DNA of 48,550 nucleotides from Fermentibacter sp964564435. GTDB taxonomy: Bacteria > Fermentibacterota > Fermentibacteria > Fermentibacterales > Fermentibacteraceae. Location of the stretch: contig CAZMAT010000017.1 in the NCBI GenBank assembly GCA_964564435.1, positions 1 through 48,550 on the forward strand, in the 5' to 3' direction. Below the pieces are notes generated by a model. It saw only the letters and a program-made list of their open reading frames with translations, made no database searches and was not told the DNA's origin. Positions 1-8,493 of the stretch are shown piece after piece. Every line of letters starts with the position of its first letter. Position 1 is the stretch's first letter. A program made the position numbers and the translations under genes.

Positions 1-165
1 TGGTGCGACGGCGCGCGCAGGAGGTTCTATCTCAGACCTTCGTACCTCCTCTACAAGGGGATCCAGTGCCTGCGCCACCCCCTGACGGAAGGCAGGAGGA
101 CCATGAAGGCCTTCGGCACGTTCCGGAAGCACCTCTTCCGCAACTCCGGCGCCGCCCGCGCATGA
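1..165 (+). CDS. C-terminal end of a probable radical SAM protein (5' truncated by window)
   Basis: The frame is open from base 1 and ends with TGA at 163-165, giving the last 54 residues of a protein. The tail is basic and contains RRFYLRPSYLLYKG, a kind of ending often seen in B12-binding/radical SAM proteins of envelope and hopanoid pathways; no SAM cluster motif can be seen because the rest lies outside the window. Its stop overlaps the ATG of the next glycosyltransferase by four bases (ATGA), so the two are probably translationally coupled. The stop and frame are certain, the family assignment is tentative. Confidence 0.55.
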   Translation, partial: WCDGARRRFYLRPSYLLYKGIQCLRHPLTEGRRTMKAFGTFRKHLFRNSGAARA

Positions 166-1304
166 CGACGGCCGTGATCCTCCTCTGGGTGTCTGCGGGG
201 CTCCTGCTCCTGCACTACGCAGGCTATCCCCTGGCGCTGGCCCTGGCGGCCGGCCTCGTGGGGAGGCGTCGCGGCGCAGAACCCGCGGGAGGCGGACCCC
301 TCAAGGTGAGCGTTCTGATCTCAGCGAGGAACGAGGAGAGGCATATCGGCGCCAGGATCGAGAACCTCCTCGCCCAGGACTACGAAGGTCCGGTCGAGAT
401 ACTCGTCGGCTCCGACGCCTCCACCGACGGCACCGACCGGATAGTCTCCGGTTTCGAGGGGGTGAGGCTGCTCAGGTCGGAGACGAGGTCGGGCAAGCCG
501 AGGATGCTGCAGGCCCTCAGGAGGATGGCGACCGGCGACGTGCTCGTCTTCACCGATGCCGACACCGTCTTCGCCCCGGGGACCATCGGCAGCCTCGTCC
601 GGCCCTTCGCCGACCCGGGTATCGGGTGCGTCGACGGGGTCAGGCTGAACAGCCTGGACGGGAGCACATGCGAGAGCACCTACATGAAGTACGAGAGATG
701 GATAAAGAGGATGTGCAGCAGGTTCGGGGCCGTGCTCGGAGGGACCGGAGCGGTGTTCGCCCTCCGTGCGTCCGCCTTCTCCCCTCTCGCGGAGGACAGG
801 TCGGATGACTTCGAACTCGCTGTCATGGCCAGGATGCAGGGCTTCGGATGCGTGTGCGCGCAGGGGGCGGTGGCCGTGGAGCCCTCCCCGGACGACCGCG
901 CCCAGTACAGGCGCATGGTGAGGATAGTGAGCTGGATGTCCGGGAGCGGCCTGCGGATGTTCGCCATGGCGCTGTCCCGCGGCCGCGCGGGTCTCGCCCT
1001 GCAGCTCCTCGTGCACAAGATCCTCCGGTGGATCTCGGGCTACCTCCTGGTGATCGCCACGGTCTGCGCGGGACTGCTGTCCTCTGCCGCACCCTTCTCC
1101 TTCATCTTCTGGCTCCTGATGGTCTTCCATACCCTCGCCCTGGCCGGGCTGCTCCTCGGGGACTCCATGCCGGGACCGGCGAGGTTCCCGTTCTATTTCT
1201 GGGTCATGAACCTCGCATCGATGGTGGGATTCGCCAGGATGATCACGGGGAGACCCGTGGAGACCTGGGACCGCAGGGCCGGACGGACGGGGACCCCGGC
1301 ATGA
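162..1304 (+). CDS. Membrane-anchored family 2 glycosyltransferase
   Basis: 380 residues. A hydrophobic segment at about 4-32 is followed by a GT-A domain with the start motif SVLISARNEE (about 50-59), the nucleotide-sugar site SDASTDG (84-90), the metal-binding DxD at D132/D134, an acidic SDDFEL motif near 214-219 and a Q..RR..R segment near 248-254 like the acceptor motif of processive synthases. Two or more membrane helices follow (about 285-365). This layout is that of cellulose/poly-GlcNAc synthase-like enzymes that add sugars at the inner membrane. Start ATG overlaps the upstream stop, and its own stop overlaps the next gene (ATGA at 1301-1304), so it belongs to the polysaccharide operon. 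The sugar used cannot be told. Confidence 0.85.
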   Translation: MTTAVILLWVSAGLLLLHYAGYPLALALAAGLVGRRRGAEPAGGGPLKVSVLISARNEERHIGARIENLLAQDYEGPVEILVGSDASTDGTDRIVSGFEGVRLLRSETRSGKPRMLQALRRMATGDVLVFTDADTVFAPGTIGSLVRPFADPGIGCVDGVRLNSLDGSTCESTYMKYERWIKRMCSRFGAVLGGTGAVFALRASAFSPLAEDRSDDFELAVMARMQGFGCVCAQGAVAVEPSPDDRAQYRRMVRIVSWMSGSGLRMFAMALSRGRAGLALQLLVHKILRWISGYLLVIATVCAGLLSSAAPFSFIFWLLMVFHTLALAGLLLGDSMPGPARFPFYFWVMNLASMVGFARMITGRPVETWDRRAGRTGTPA

Positions 1305-2698
1305 GGAAGCTGCTCATCCTCATGGGGATCCTGGCCGACGGAGCCGCCGTCGCCATCTCCCTCGCGGCCGCGAGCTGGCTGAAGTTCGACTCCGGGCTGT
1401 TCCCCGGCACCGAAGGCCCCGGCCCGAGCGCCATGATCGCCGGGATCTCGGTCTCGGTCCTCTACTGGATCCTGTTCTTCGCCGTCACGGGCTGCTACAC
1501 GATGCACTGGGACAGGAGCTGGAACGACGAGATGCGGATGACAGCCAAACCGGTGACGGCCGGGATGGTCCTGCTCGCCGCCATCACGTTCCTGGCCGCG
1601 CCCGGATTCTCGATAGGCAGGTGGATCTTCCTCTTCTACTACCTGCTCACCCTCGCCTCCGTATTCGCGGCCCGCGGCTTCGTGCGGCTGATCGAGAAGA
1701 AATCCGCGGAGCGAGGGCTGGTCTGGCGCAGGACGGTGATAGTCGGGACAGGCTCGAAGGCTCTGGCCATGGCTTCCGACCTCGCCGACCGCCCGGCCCT
1801 GGGCTACAGGACGATCGGGTTCGTCAGATCCACGTGCGAGAACGGCTCGTCGGAGGTCCCCGCCGACCGGATACTGGGCGACAGCTCCGAGCTGCCCGGC
1901 ATAATCGAGAGGGAGGGGGCCACCGAGATCATCATCACCCTCGCCTCGAACTTCCACGACGACATCCTGTCCATGCTCCTGCCCGCCACCTGCTCCGGAG
2001 TGAGGGTGAAGGTCGTCCCCGACCTCTTCGACGTGATCGCGGGGCATGTCCACAACACCCAGATACACGGCGCTCAGCTGATGGAGATCACGCCCGGGAT
2101 GATGCCCTTCTGGCAGAAGCTGGCGAAGGTGGTGCTGGACTACACCTTCAGCTCACTGGTCCTCCTGATCGGCTCTCCCGTCCTCCTGGCGATCGCGATC
2201 GCCATAAAGCTGGACAGCCGGGGCACGGTCTTCTACTCGCAGACGAGGGTCGGCATGGGCGGGAGGCCCTTCCCCATCTACAAGTTCAGGAGCATGATAA
2301 GCGAGGCCGAGAAGAACACGGGGCCAGTCTGGGCAGGCAAGAACGATCCCAGGATCACCAGGGTCGGCGCCTTCATAAGGAAGACCCATCTCGACGAGAT
2401 CCCTCAGTTCATCAATGTCCTGCGCGGCGAGATGTCGGTGGTCGGCCCGAGGCCGGAACGCCCCAAGATCGTCGAGGAGCTCAAGAAGGTCTATCCTTTC
2501 TTCGAGAAGAGGCTCACCCTGAAGCCCGGCATCACGGGCTGGGCGCAGGTGAAGCTCGATTATGTCGACACCGTCGAGAACATCGCCGACAGGCTCAGGT
2601 ACGATTTCTTCTACATGGAGAACCAGTCGCTGTTCCTGGACATCGAGATCATGCTCCGCACGATGATCGTGATGATCACCGGGAAGGGCGCCCACTAG
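1301..2698 (+). CDS. Polyprenyl glycosylphosphotransferase (WcaJ/PssY-like initiating sugar transferase)
   Basis: 465 residues. The N-terminal part has about four membrane helices (8-27, 45-65, 87-105, 106-125), followed by a nucleotide-binding-like soluble domain starting VIVGTGSKA. The C-terminal bacterial sugar transferase domain begins after a further hydrophobic stretch near 285-305 and carries the family motifs YKFRSM, a DEIPQ catalytic acid segment, VVGPRPERP and PGITGWAQV. Family enzymes move a sugar-1-phosphate from a nucleotide sugar to undecaprenyl phosphate, the first step of capsule or exopolysaccharide repeat-unit assembly. The ATGA overlap with the upstream glycosyltransferase ties the two. 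Full length for the family; donor sugar unknown. Confidence 0.93.
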   Translation: MRKLLILMGILADGAAVAISLAAASWLKFDSGLFPGTEGPGPSAMIAGISVSVLYWILFFAVTGCYTMHWDRSWNDEMRMTAKPVTAGMVLLAAITFLAAPGFSIGRWIFLFYYLLTLASVFAARGFVRLIEKKSAERGLVWRRTVIVGTGSKALAMASDLADRPALGYRTIGFVRSTCENGSSEVPADRILGDSSELPGIIEREGATEIIITLASNFHDDILSMLLPATCSGVRVKVVPDLFDVIAGHVHNTQIHGAQLMEITPGMMPFWQKLAKVVLDYTFSSLVLLIGSPVLLAIAIAIKLDSRGTVFYSQTRVGMGGRPFPIYKFRSMISEAEKNTGPVWAGKNDPRITRVGAFIRKTHLDEIPQFINVLRGEMSVVGPRPERPKIVEELKKVYPFFEKRLTLKPGITGWAQVKLDYVDTVENIADRLRYDFFYMENQSLFLDIEIMLRTMIVMITGKGAH

Positions 2699-2714
2699 CA
2701 CGGAGGCACCGGAT

Positions 2715-3878
2715 ATGCCCGTTCCGCTACTCGACATCTCCCGCCAGCACGCGCCCATACTTTCCGAGCTGAGAGCCGTCCTCGACGAGGCCCTGGCGGG
2801 ATCGCGCTTCATAAAGGGCCCCGCTCTGGAGAGGTTCGAGCACGACCTCGCGGGCTACTGCGACGCGAGGCGAGCGGTGGGCTGCGCGTCCGGCACCGAC
2901 GCCATCATCCTCGCCCTCCAGGCGCTCGACCTGGCGCCGGGCGAGGAGGTCGTGACCACGCCGTTCACGTTCTTCGCATCGGCTGGAGCCATCGTCAGGG
3001 CGGGCGGGATACCCGTCTTCATCGACATCCAGCCCGACACCTTCAACATCTCGCCGGCCGCCTTCAAGCGCTTCCTCGACCAGAACTGCGCCCTGACGGA
3101 CAGGGGCGCCGTCGACAGGCGGACGGGGCAGGCGGTACGGGCGCTGGTCGCGGTGGACCTCTTCGGCCAGGTGGCCGACATGGACTCCCTCGAGAGGACC
3201 TGCTCCGACTGGGGGATATCGCTGGTCGAGGACGCATGCCAGTCGATAGGCGCCATGTGGAAGGAACGCAGGGCGGGGACCTTCGGACGGGTGGGATGCT
3301 TCAGCTTCTTCCCGTCCAAGAACCTGGGCGCCCTCGGCGACGCGGGTGCGATGGTCACCGACGACTGCGCGCTGGCCGACAGGCTGGTGAGCCTGCGCGA
3401 GCACGGCGGGCAGGGCTACATCCACCGCGAGGTGGGCACCAACAGCAGGATGGACGCCATCCAGGCCGGCTTCCTCTCGGTGAAGCTGCGGCATCTCGAT
3501 GGATGGCACGACGGGAGGCGCCGGAACGCCGAGCTCTACGCCCGGGCTTTCGCCGATGTCGACGAGATCGCCACCCCCGTGATCGATCCCAGGGCATGGT
3601 CCATCTACAACCAGTACACCGTCAGGGCGGCCGACAGGGACGGTCTGATGGCCCATCTCAAGTCTTCCGGGATAGGCTGTGCCGTCTACTACCCGCTCCC
3701 CCTCCATCTGCAGGAGTGCTTCTCCGGCCTCGGATACTCCGCGGGCGACTTCCCCGTGTCAGAGAAGGCTGCCGCGGAGGTCCTCTCGCTGCCCGTCTTC
3801 GGAGAACTCACGGAGGAGGAGATAGGAGAGGTCGTCGGCTCGGTGAAGGACTTCTACGCGAAGGGCCGCGGGAGGTGA
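2715..3878 (+). CDS. DegT/DnrJ/EryC1/StrS-family PLP sugar aminotransferase
   Basis: 387 residues, the usual length. The PLP-binding features are present in order: GCASGTDAI (about 56-64), TTPFTFFASA (81-90), VEDACQS with D173 and Q176, and SFFPSKNLGALGD with the Schiff-base lysine K202. The C-terminal part contains NSRMDAIQAG and a YPLPLH substrate loop. These enzymes transaminate keto-deoxy nucleotide sugars to aminosugars, so the product is probably an amino-sugar for the polysaccharide made by the two genes just upstream (16-base gap). Start ATG at 2715 is preceded by GGAGGCACC. Exact keto-sugar is not predictable. Confidence 0.92.
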   Translation: MPVPLLDISRQHAPILSELRAVLDEALAGSRFIKGPALERFEHDLAGYCDARRAVGCASGTDAIILALQALDLAPGEEVVTTPFTFFASAGAIVRAGGIPVFIDIQPDTFNISPAAFKRFLDQNCALTDRGAVDRRTGQAVRALVAVDLFGQVADMDSLERTCSDWGISLVEDACQSIGAMWKERRAGTFGRVGCFSFFPSKNLGALGDAGAMVTDDCALADRLVSLREHGGQGYIHREVGTNSRMDAIQAGFLSVKLRHLDGWHDGRRRNAELYARAFADVDEIATPVIDPRAWSIYNQYTVRAADRDGLMAHLKSSGIGCAVYYPLPLHLQECFSGLGYSAGDFPVSEKAAAEVLSLPVFGELTEEEIGEVVGSVKDFYAKGRGR

Positions 3879-3879
3879 A

Positions 3880-4554
3880 TTGCCTGTCGGGGCCTTCCTC
3901 CTGATCCTCGTGGCGTCGCTCGATTCGTTCGTCGACGACCTGGGGGAAGGCTATCTCGACATGATCTCGGGCCCGGCGGCCGGCTTCGGCGCTTCGGCAA
4001 CCGGCATGGCTCTGGCGCTCGAACCCGCCGGGGACTTGTCGGGATTCCTGGGGGACGGGCCGGCGGACGCGGCTTCCGATGCCTGTGACCTGCTCTTCGG
4101 ATACGCTTCCATCGGCCTCTCCTCCGGCCTCTGGGCCGCCGGGGGCCTTTTCGACGACGACGGGCTCGAATTGACCGGCATGCGCTGCACTGAAGCCCTC
4201 GCGCTGAGCTACGGGATATCGGGGCTCCTGAAGGTCGCGACACGCAGGGTGCGGCCGGACGGGTCGGACAGAATGAGCTTCCCCTCGTTCCATTCCGCGT
4301 CCTCCGCAGCCTTCGCGGCCGTGGTCTGGAGCGAGCACGGGCCCTCGGCCGGAGTCCCCGCGGCAGCCCTGGCGGCATTCACCGCCCTCTCGCGGGTGCA
4401 CCGCGGGGACCATCACGTCTCGGATGCGGTGGCAGGGCTGGCGATCGGAGCGGCTGCGGGGATCGCCGCGGCAGGCCGGGGAGGCACGGAGGGCGGCGGC
4501 CCGACTGTCGGCGTCGTCCTCACCGGGGACGGGGTCATCCCGGTCCTCAGGTGA
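3880..4554 (+). CDS. PAP2-family membrane lipid phosphatase
   Basis: 224 residues. The three PAP2 motifs are visible: KVATRRVRP, then SFPSFHSA, and finally SRVHRGDHHVSD with the catalytic histidine region. Hydrophobic segments flank them, so it is a membrane enzyme. Family members dephosphorylate phosphatidate, or undecaprenyl diphosphate when recycling the carrier; the position between a glycosylphosphotransferase cluster and a lipid kinase favours carrier-lipid recycling. The only start with a good ribosome site is TTG at 3880, one base after the upstream stop, with GGAGG just before it. The N-terminus is less hydrophobic than in typical BacA/PgpB proteins, so localisation of the first 80 residues is uncertain. 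Confidence 0.83.
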   Translation: MPVGAFLLILVASLDSFVDDLGEGYLDMISGPAAGFGASATGMALALEPAGDLSGFLGDGPADAASDACDLLFGYASIGLSSGLWAAGGLFDDDGLELTGMRCTEALALSYGISGLLKVATRRVRPDGSDRMSFPSFHSASSAAFAAVVWSEHGPSAGVPAAALAAFTALSRVHRGDHHVSDAVAGLAIGAAAGIAAAGRGGTEGGGPTVGVVLTGDGVIPVLR

Positions 4555-4567
4555 GGGGGGAGGGTTC

Positions 4568-4915
4568 GTGAAAGACAGGATTCGCAGCTTCGGACACGCG
4601 TTCAGGGGCATCCGGACCCTCGTGGCCTCGGAGGCGAACGCAAGGATCCATCTCGCCGCGACGATAGCGGTGACAGCCCTCGGGATAGCCTGCAGGCTCC
4701 AGACCGGTGAATGGACCGCGATAATCCTCGCGATCTCGACGGTCTGGAGCGCGGAAGCCATGAACACCGCCGTCGAGCGGCTGGCGGACAGGACCGCGCC
4801 CGAGCGCCATCCTCTCGTCCGCGCGGCCAAGGACGTGGCCGCGGCCGGCGTGCTGATCGCCTCCCTGGGGGCGCTGGCAGTGGGACTGGCCGTGTTCCTG
4901 CCCAGGTTCGCATGA
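4568..4915 (+). CDS. dgkA: Diacylglycerol kinase / undecaprenol kinase (DgkA type)
   Basis: 115 residues, standard for the prokaryotic membrane kinase family. The sequence EANARIHLAA in the first cytoplasmic segment and EAMNTAVERLAD followed by HPLVRAAKDVAAAGVL match the family signature, including the catalytic glutamate and the metal-binding glutamate of the EAMNTAVE motif. Three membrane helices are clear. Gram-positive members phosphorylate undecaprenol while proteobacterial ones use diacylglycerol; which applies here is not decided by sequence, but the PAP2 phosphatase 13 bases upstream suggests lipid-carrier cycling. GTG start at 4568 follows a strong GGGGGAGGG site. Confidence 0.9.
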   Translation: MKDRIRSFGHAFRGIRTLVASEANARIHLAATIAVTALGIACRLQTGEWTAIILAISTVWSAEAMNTAVERLADRTAPERHPLVRAAKDVAAAGVLIASLGALAVGLAVFLPRFA

Positions 4916-4951
4916 TCCCCGTTCCGGACATGAAAAGAGGATGGAGCACGT

Positions 4952-6232
4952 ATGCTTGACAGGGAGCTCCTGCGGCACGACCCGGCGAAGGTGGCCCGGG
5001 CCTGCGCATCGAAGAACGAACCTTGCAGGATCGACGAATGGAGCGCTTGCGACGAGGCCAGGCGGGCGGCCGTCCACGAGCTGGACGAGCTGCGCAAGAG
5101 GCGCAACGAACTCTCGCAGCGCGTGTCCGCCGTGAAGCGCGGAGGGGGCGACGCATCGGCCCTCCTGGAGGAGGCGCGGTCGGCCGGGGAGAGGATACCG
5201 GAGCTCGAGGCCGGGGAGAAGACCCTGGGAGAGCGGATGGACGCCCTGGAGCTGACATTCCCCAACATCCCCGACGAGGACGTCCCGGTAGGGAAGGACG
5301 CCTCCGCCAACGTGGTCCTGCGCGAGTGGGGGGAGAAGCCCCGGTTCGATTTCGAGCCCAGGCCCCACTGGGATCTCCTCGAGGGCGTGCTCGACTTCGA
5401 AGCCGCGGGGAGGATCGCGGGATCGAACTTCATCCTCCTCCGCGGCTGGGCCGCGAGGCTCCAGAGGACGCTCATCTCCTGGATGCTCGACCGCCATTCC
5501 GCCACGGGCATGGAGGAGATATGGCCGCCCTTCCTCGCTTCCGCGGAGAGCATGACGGCCACGGGGCAGCTCCCCAAGCTCGGCGACGACATGTATCACC
5601 TGCCCGGCGACGGCCTCTATCTGATACCGACCGGCGAAGTGCCCGTGACCAACCTCTACCGCGGGGAGACGCTGGACGAGAAGGACCTCCCCGTGAGGAT
5701 GTGCTGCTACACCCCGTGCTTCAGGCGAGAGGCGGGCTCCTACGGAAGGGAGACCAGGGGGCTGAACAGGGTCCACCAGTTCGAGAAGGTGGAGATGGTG
5801 CGGCTGGAGCATCCCGACAGGTCCGCCGCGGCTCACGAGGAGATGGTCGAGCAGTCCTGTTCCCTGCTCAGGACACTCGGGATCCCCTACCGCGTGGTTC
5901 TGCTCTCGACAGGCGACCTCAGCTTCTCTGCCGCGAAGTGCTGCGACCTCGAGATATGGTCCGGCGGCCAGCAGCGATGGCTGGAAGTATCCTCAGTGTC
6001 CAACTTCCGCGACTTCCAGGCCAGGCGGGGTAACATGAAGTTCAGGCCTTCCGGCGGAGGGAGGACGAGATTCGTCCACACCCTCAACGGCTCCGGACTG
6101 GCCCTCCCGAGGCTCGTCGCGGCCCTGGTGGAGAACCGGCAGAGGCGGGACGGAGTCGGGGAATGGCTGCTCGACGAGATCGTACGGCTGCTGGCCCTCG
6201 ATCCTGCGGCGGGGAGGTCGCCGGCATCCTGA
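4952..6232 (+). CDS. serS: Seryl-tRNA synthetase
   Basis: 426 residues, normal length. Residues 1-105 form the coiled-coil tRNA-binding arm (charged heptads, ELDELRKRRNELSQR). The class II core follows with TGEVPVTN (about 227-234), motif 2 CFRREAGSYGRETRGLNRVHQFEKVE from 256, and motif 3 NGSGLALPRLVAALVEN near the C-terminus. It charges tRNA-Ser (and tRNA-Sec if present). ATG at 4952 is preceded by AGAGGATGGAGCACGT. The gene ends 22 bases before a convergent phosphoesterase gene. Confidence 0.97.
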   Translation: MLDRELLRHDPAKVARACASKNEPCRIDEWSACDEARRAAVHELDELRKRRNELSQRVSAVKRGGGDASALLEEARSAGERIPELEAGEKTLGERMDALELTFPNIPDEDVPVGKDASANVVLREWGEKPRFDFEPRPHWDLLEGVLDFEAAGRIAGSNFILLRGWAARLQRTLISWMLDRHSATGMEEIWPPFLASAESMTATGQLPKLGDDMYHLPGDGLYLIPTGEVPVTNLYRGETLDEKDLPVRMCCYTPCFRREAGSYGRETRGLNRVHQFEKVEMVRLEHPDRSAAAHEEMVEQSCSLLRTLGIPYRVVLLSTGDLSFSAAKCCDLEIWSGGQQRWLEVSSVSNFRDFQARRGNMKFRPSGGGRTRFVHTLNGSGLALPRLVAALVENRQRRDGVGEWLLDEIVRLLALDPAAGRSPAS

Positions 6233-6254
6233 CGCGGGCCGGCGGCAGAGCGCC

Positions 6255-7073
6255 CTACGTTCCGATCTGGTACACGAACGGACGGCGATCCCTGAAGCCG
6301 CAGGCCTCGGTGAAACCCTCCGCAGCGAGGACTCTCGCCCCTTCGGAGAGACCGAAGAAGACATGAGTCTCCGAATGGGTGTCCGAGCCTATCGTGACGA
6401 GCCTGCCGCCGCATTTACGGTACAGTCTGATGACCGAGGCGGACGGATACGTGGTCGACTCGGGCCTCCGGAGCCCTGCGGTGTTCACCTCCAGCGCTAT
6501 CCCCCTGTCCACCATCGCCTCGAACAGCCGGCCCAGCAGCCCCGGCCATAGCGAAGCCTCTTCGATGTCCACGGGGCCCAGGCGGGCGAGCCCCCGGCGC
6601 CAGATGCCCAGGTGGGCCAGGATGTCTATGGGAGAGCCCTCGGCGATCGTGACGCATATCCGCAGATATTCCTCGACCAGCTCGCGGGGATCGGCTCCTT
6701 CGAACCCGGAGGCGTCCAGGAGGAGCCTGTCGCCGATCCAGTGCAGAGCCCCGGTGACGAAATCGAGGCGGACGCCGTCCGCCGATTCCATGGCCCTGCC
6801 CATGTAGAGATGGGGTTCCCCGATTTCGATTCCTGCGAGGAGGGCCGGGCTCCCCGGCACCTCTCCGGCCAGGGCGAGGGCGCGGGAATAGGCCTCCGCG
6901 GAGAAGGCGCCGGTGCAGTAGTCCGCGGGATGGAAGTCCACGTGCGCGACGAAACCCACCCCCAGCAGTCCGCCGGCTGTCGCACGCGCGGCCAGTTCCG
7001 CCGCAGGGATGTCGGCATCGGGCGAGTCGTCGGTGTGCACGTGCATGTCGATGATCCCGGAGCCCGCGGTCAT
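6255..7073 (-). CDS. PHP-domain phosphoesterase (histidinol-phosphatase-like)
   Basis: 272 residues. The N-terminus IIDMHVHTDDSPDA gives the HxH metal motif of the PHP fold; VAHVDFHP, GIEIGEP with a metal-binding glutamate, HLG and a late GSDTHSE (DxH) supply the remaining metal ligands. The family includes HisK-type histidinol phosphatases and other phosphoesterases. No his genes are nearby, so the substrate is open. I chose the ATG at 7073 because GGAGGAGGAAGGG lies just upstream; a start 15 codons earlier lacks a ribosome site. It is divergent from the lamin-tail gene, with 62 bases between the two starts. Confidence 0.82.
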   Translation of the reverse strand: MTAGSGIIDMHVHTDDSPDADIPAAELAARATAGGLLGVGFVAHVDFHPADYCTGAFSAEAYSRALALAGEVPGSPALLAGIEIGEPHLYMGRAMESADGVRLDFVTGALHWIGDRLLLDASGFEGADPRELVEEYLRICVTIAEGSPIDILAHLGIWRRGLARLGPVDIEEASLWPGLLGRLFEAMVDRGIALEVNTAGLRRPESTTYPSASVIRLYRKCGGRLVTIGSDTHSETHVFFGLSEGARVLAAEGFTEACGFRDRRPFVYQIGT

Positions 7074-7135
7074 GTCTGTCCCTTCCTCCTCCGGGATCAC
7101 ATATTTCGTGTCACACAAACGAGAGGCAGGGCAAT

Positions 7136-7969
7136 ATGCGCAATTTCACGATAGCTGCGCTCGCCGTGACCGCGATCGCCTGCTCCCAGGGCATCCCCCT
7201 GATATCCGAGGTCTGCGTCACGCCGACCGCCGGAGAGTTCGTAGAGATCCACAATCCCACGTCATCCTCCATCGCGCTGGACAACGTGTACCTGTGCGAC
7301 CTTTACGGGACATCCGCCTCGCTGGCCTCCTTCTACCCGCAGATCGTAGCGGGCCCCGTCACCAACGCCTCGGCGGACTTCCTCGTCATGTTCCCGGCCG
7401 GCGCCTCCCTGCCGGCCGGAGGAGTGATAACCGTGGCGGTGAAGGGATCGGACTTCCAGGCCACCTACGGCGAGGCGCCCGACTACGAGATCCAGAACTC
7501 CGGAATCGGCACCCAGATGGCCACCCCTCCGAACGGCTACATCAACTCGACCGCCGGGCTGACCAACAACGACGAAGTCGTGGTCCTCTTCTACTGGGAC
7601 GCCGCGACCGACCTCGTCTACGACCTCGACTACGCCCTCTGGGGCGACGAAAACAACAGGAGAGTCGACAAGACCGGCATATCCATCGACGGCCCCGACG
7701 CGGACGGAACCGCGACGGCCTACCTCGCCGAGACGGCTCCGGCTTCGCAGATCGCGATCAATCCCACCGGCCATTCCTCCGGCTTCTCCTTCCAGAGGAC
7801 GGACTTCGCCGAGGGCACCGAGACCCTCACCGGGGGCAACGGGCTCACCGGCCACGACGAGACCAGCGAGAACATGTCCACGACATGGACGATCGCCGCA
7901 GTCACGCCGGGCACCATCTACACCTCCCTCTCCCGGACCACGTGGGGGCAGATAAAGAGCCTGTGGTAG
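7136..7969 (+). CDS. Secreted lamin-tail-domain protein
   Basis: 277 residues. A short signal peptide (MRNFTIAALAVTAIACSQG) is followed directly by LISEVCVTPTAGEFVEIHNP, the hallmark first strand of a bacterial lamin tail domain, and an Ig-like beta-rich region to about residue 125. The remainder is acidic, Thr/Asp rich and probably beta structured (GDENNRRVDKTGISIDGPDADG). Such domains occur on exported, often DNA- or surface-associated proteins; no enzymatic motif is visible. It ends in TTWGQIKSLW, a compact aromatic tail that might be a sorting or folding element. Its last seven bases overlap the MGMT-family start. Confidence 0.8.
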   Translation: MRNFTIAALAVTAIACSQGIPLISEVCVTPTAGEFVEIHNPTSSSIALDNVYLCDLYGTSASLASFYPQIVAGPVTNASADFLVMFPAGASLPAGGVITVAVKGSDFQATYGEAPDYEIQNSGIGTQMATPPNGYINSTAGLTNNDEVVVLFYWDAATDLVYDLDYALWGDENNRRVDKTGISIDGPDADGTATAYLAETAPASQIAINPTGHSSGFSFQRTDFAEGTETLTGGNGLTGHDETSENMSTTWTIAAVTPGTIYTSLSRTTWGQIKSLW

Positions 7970-8493
7970 CAGCGGGCGTCCGGCCGGGCGACTACGGCTA
8001 CTCCTCGAGCCTCGGGATGCTCGAGATAGGGATCGGCGCGTCGGGGATCGCCGGCGCGCGGTTCCTCCCTTGCACCCATGCCCCGGACCTGCCCTCCTGC
8101 CTCCTGAAGGACGAGCTGGACCGTTATTTCGTCGGTGAGCGCGTCGAGTTCACCTCCGACGTGGATCTCGGAGGAGTGTCGGGCTTCAGGCTCGAGGTGC
8201 TCATGGCGATGAGGAGGATCCCGTACGGCCGGGTGGCCACCTACGGCATGCTCGCACGCGCGGTCGGCAGGCCCGGAGCGGCGAGGGCGGTCGGGGCGGC
8301 CTGCAGATCGAATCCCGTCGGGCTGATCGTGCCGTGCCACAGGGTGGTCGCGGCGGACGGGCCCGGAGGCTATTCCGGTTCGGATCCCGGGAACATCTCC
8401 TTGAAACTGTCCCTGTTGAGGCTCGAGGGAGCCGGACCGGATCCCGCAGGCAGGTTCGGCCCGCCCGCGCTGCTTCAGGTTCTGCCTGGCTAG
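7963..8493 (+). CDS. ogt: Methylated-DNA--protein cysteine methyltransferase (MGMT/Ogt)
   Basis: 176 residues. The C-terminal domain holds RIPYGRVATYGMLARAVGRPGAARAVGAA followed by the active site IVPCHRVV, whose cysteine accepts the alkyl group from O6-methylguanine or O4-methylthymine, then the GGYSG loop. The N-terminal domain starts GYSSSLGMLEIGIG as in other Ogt proteins. I chose GTG at 7963, which overlaps the upstream stop by seven bases and includes the conserved N-terminal strand; ATG at 8017 would cut that strand. The stop lies in CTAG at 8490-8493, which is also the stop of the convergent lipoprotein gene. Confidence 0.9.
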   Translation: MVAAGVRPGDYGYSSSLGMLEIGIGASGIAGARFLPCTHAPDLPSCLLKDELDRYFVGERVEFTSDVDLGGVSGFRLEVLMAMRRIPYGRVATYGMLARAVGRPGAARAVGAACRSNPVGLIVPCHRVVAADGPGGYSGSDPGNISLKLSLLRLEGAGPDPAGRFGPPALLQVLPG

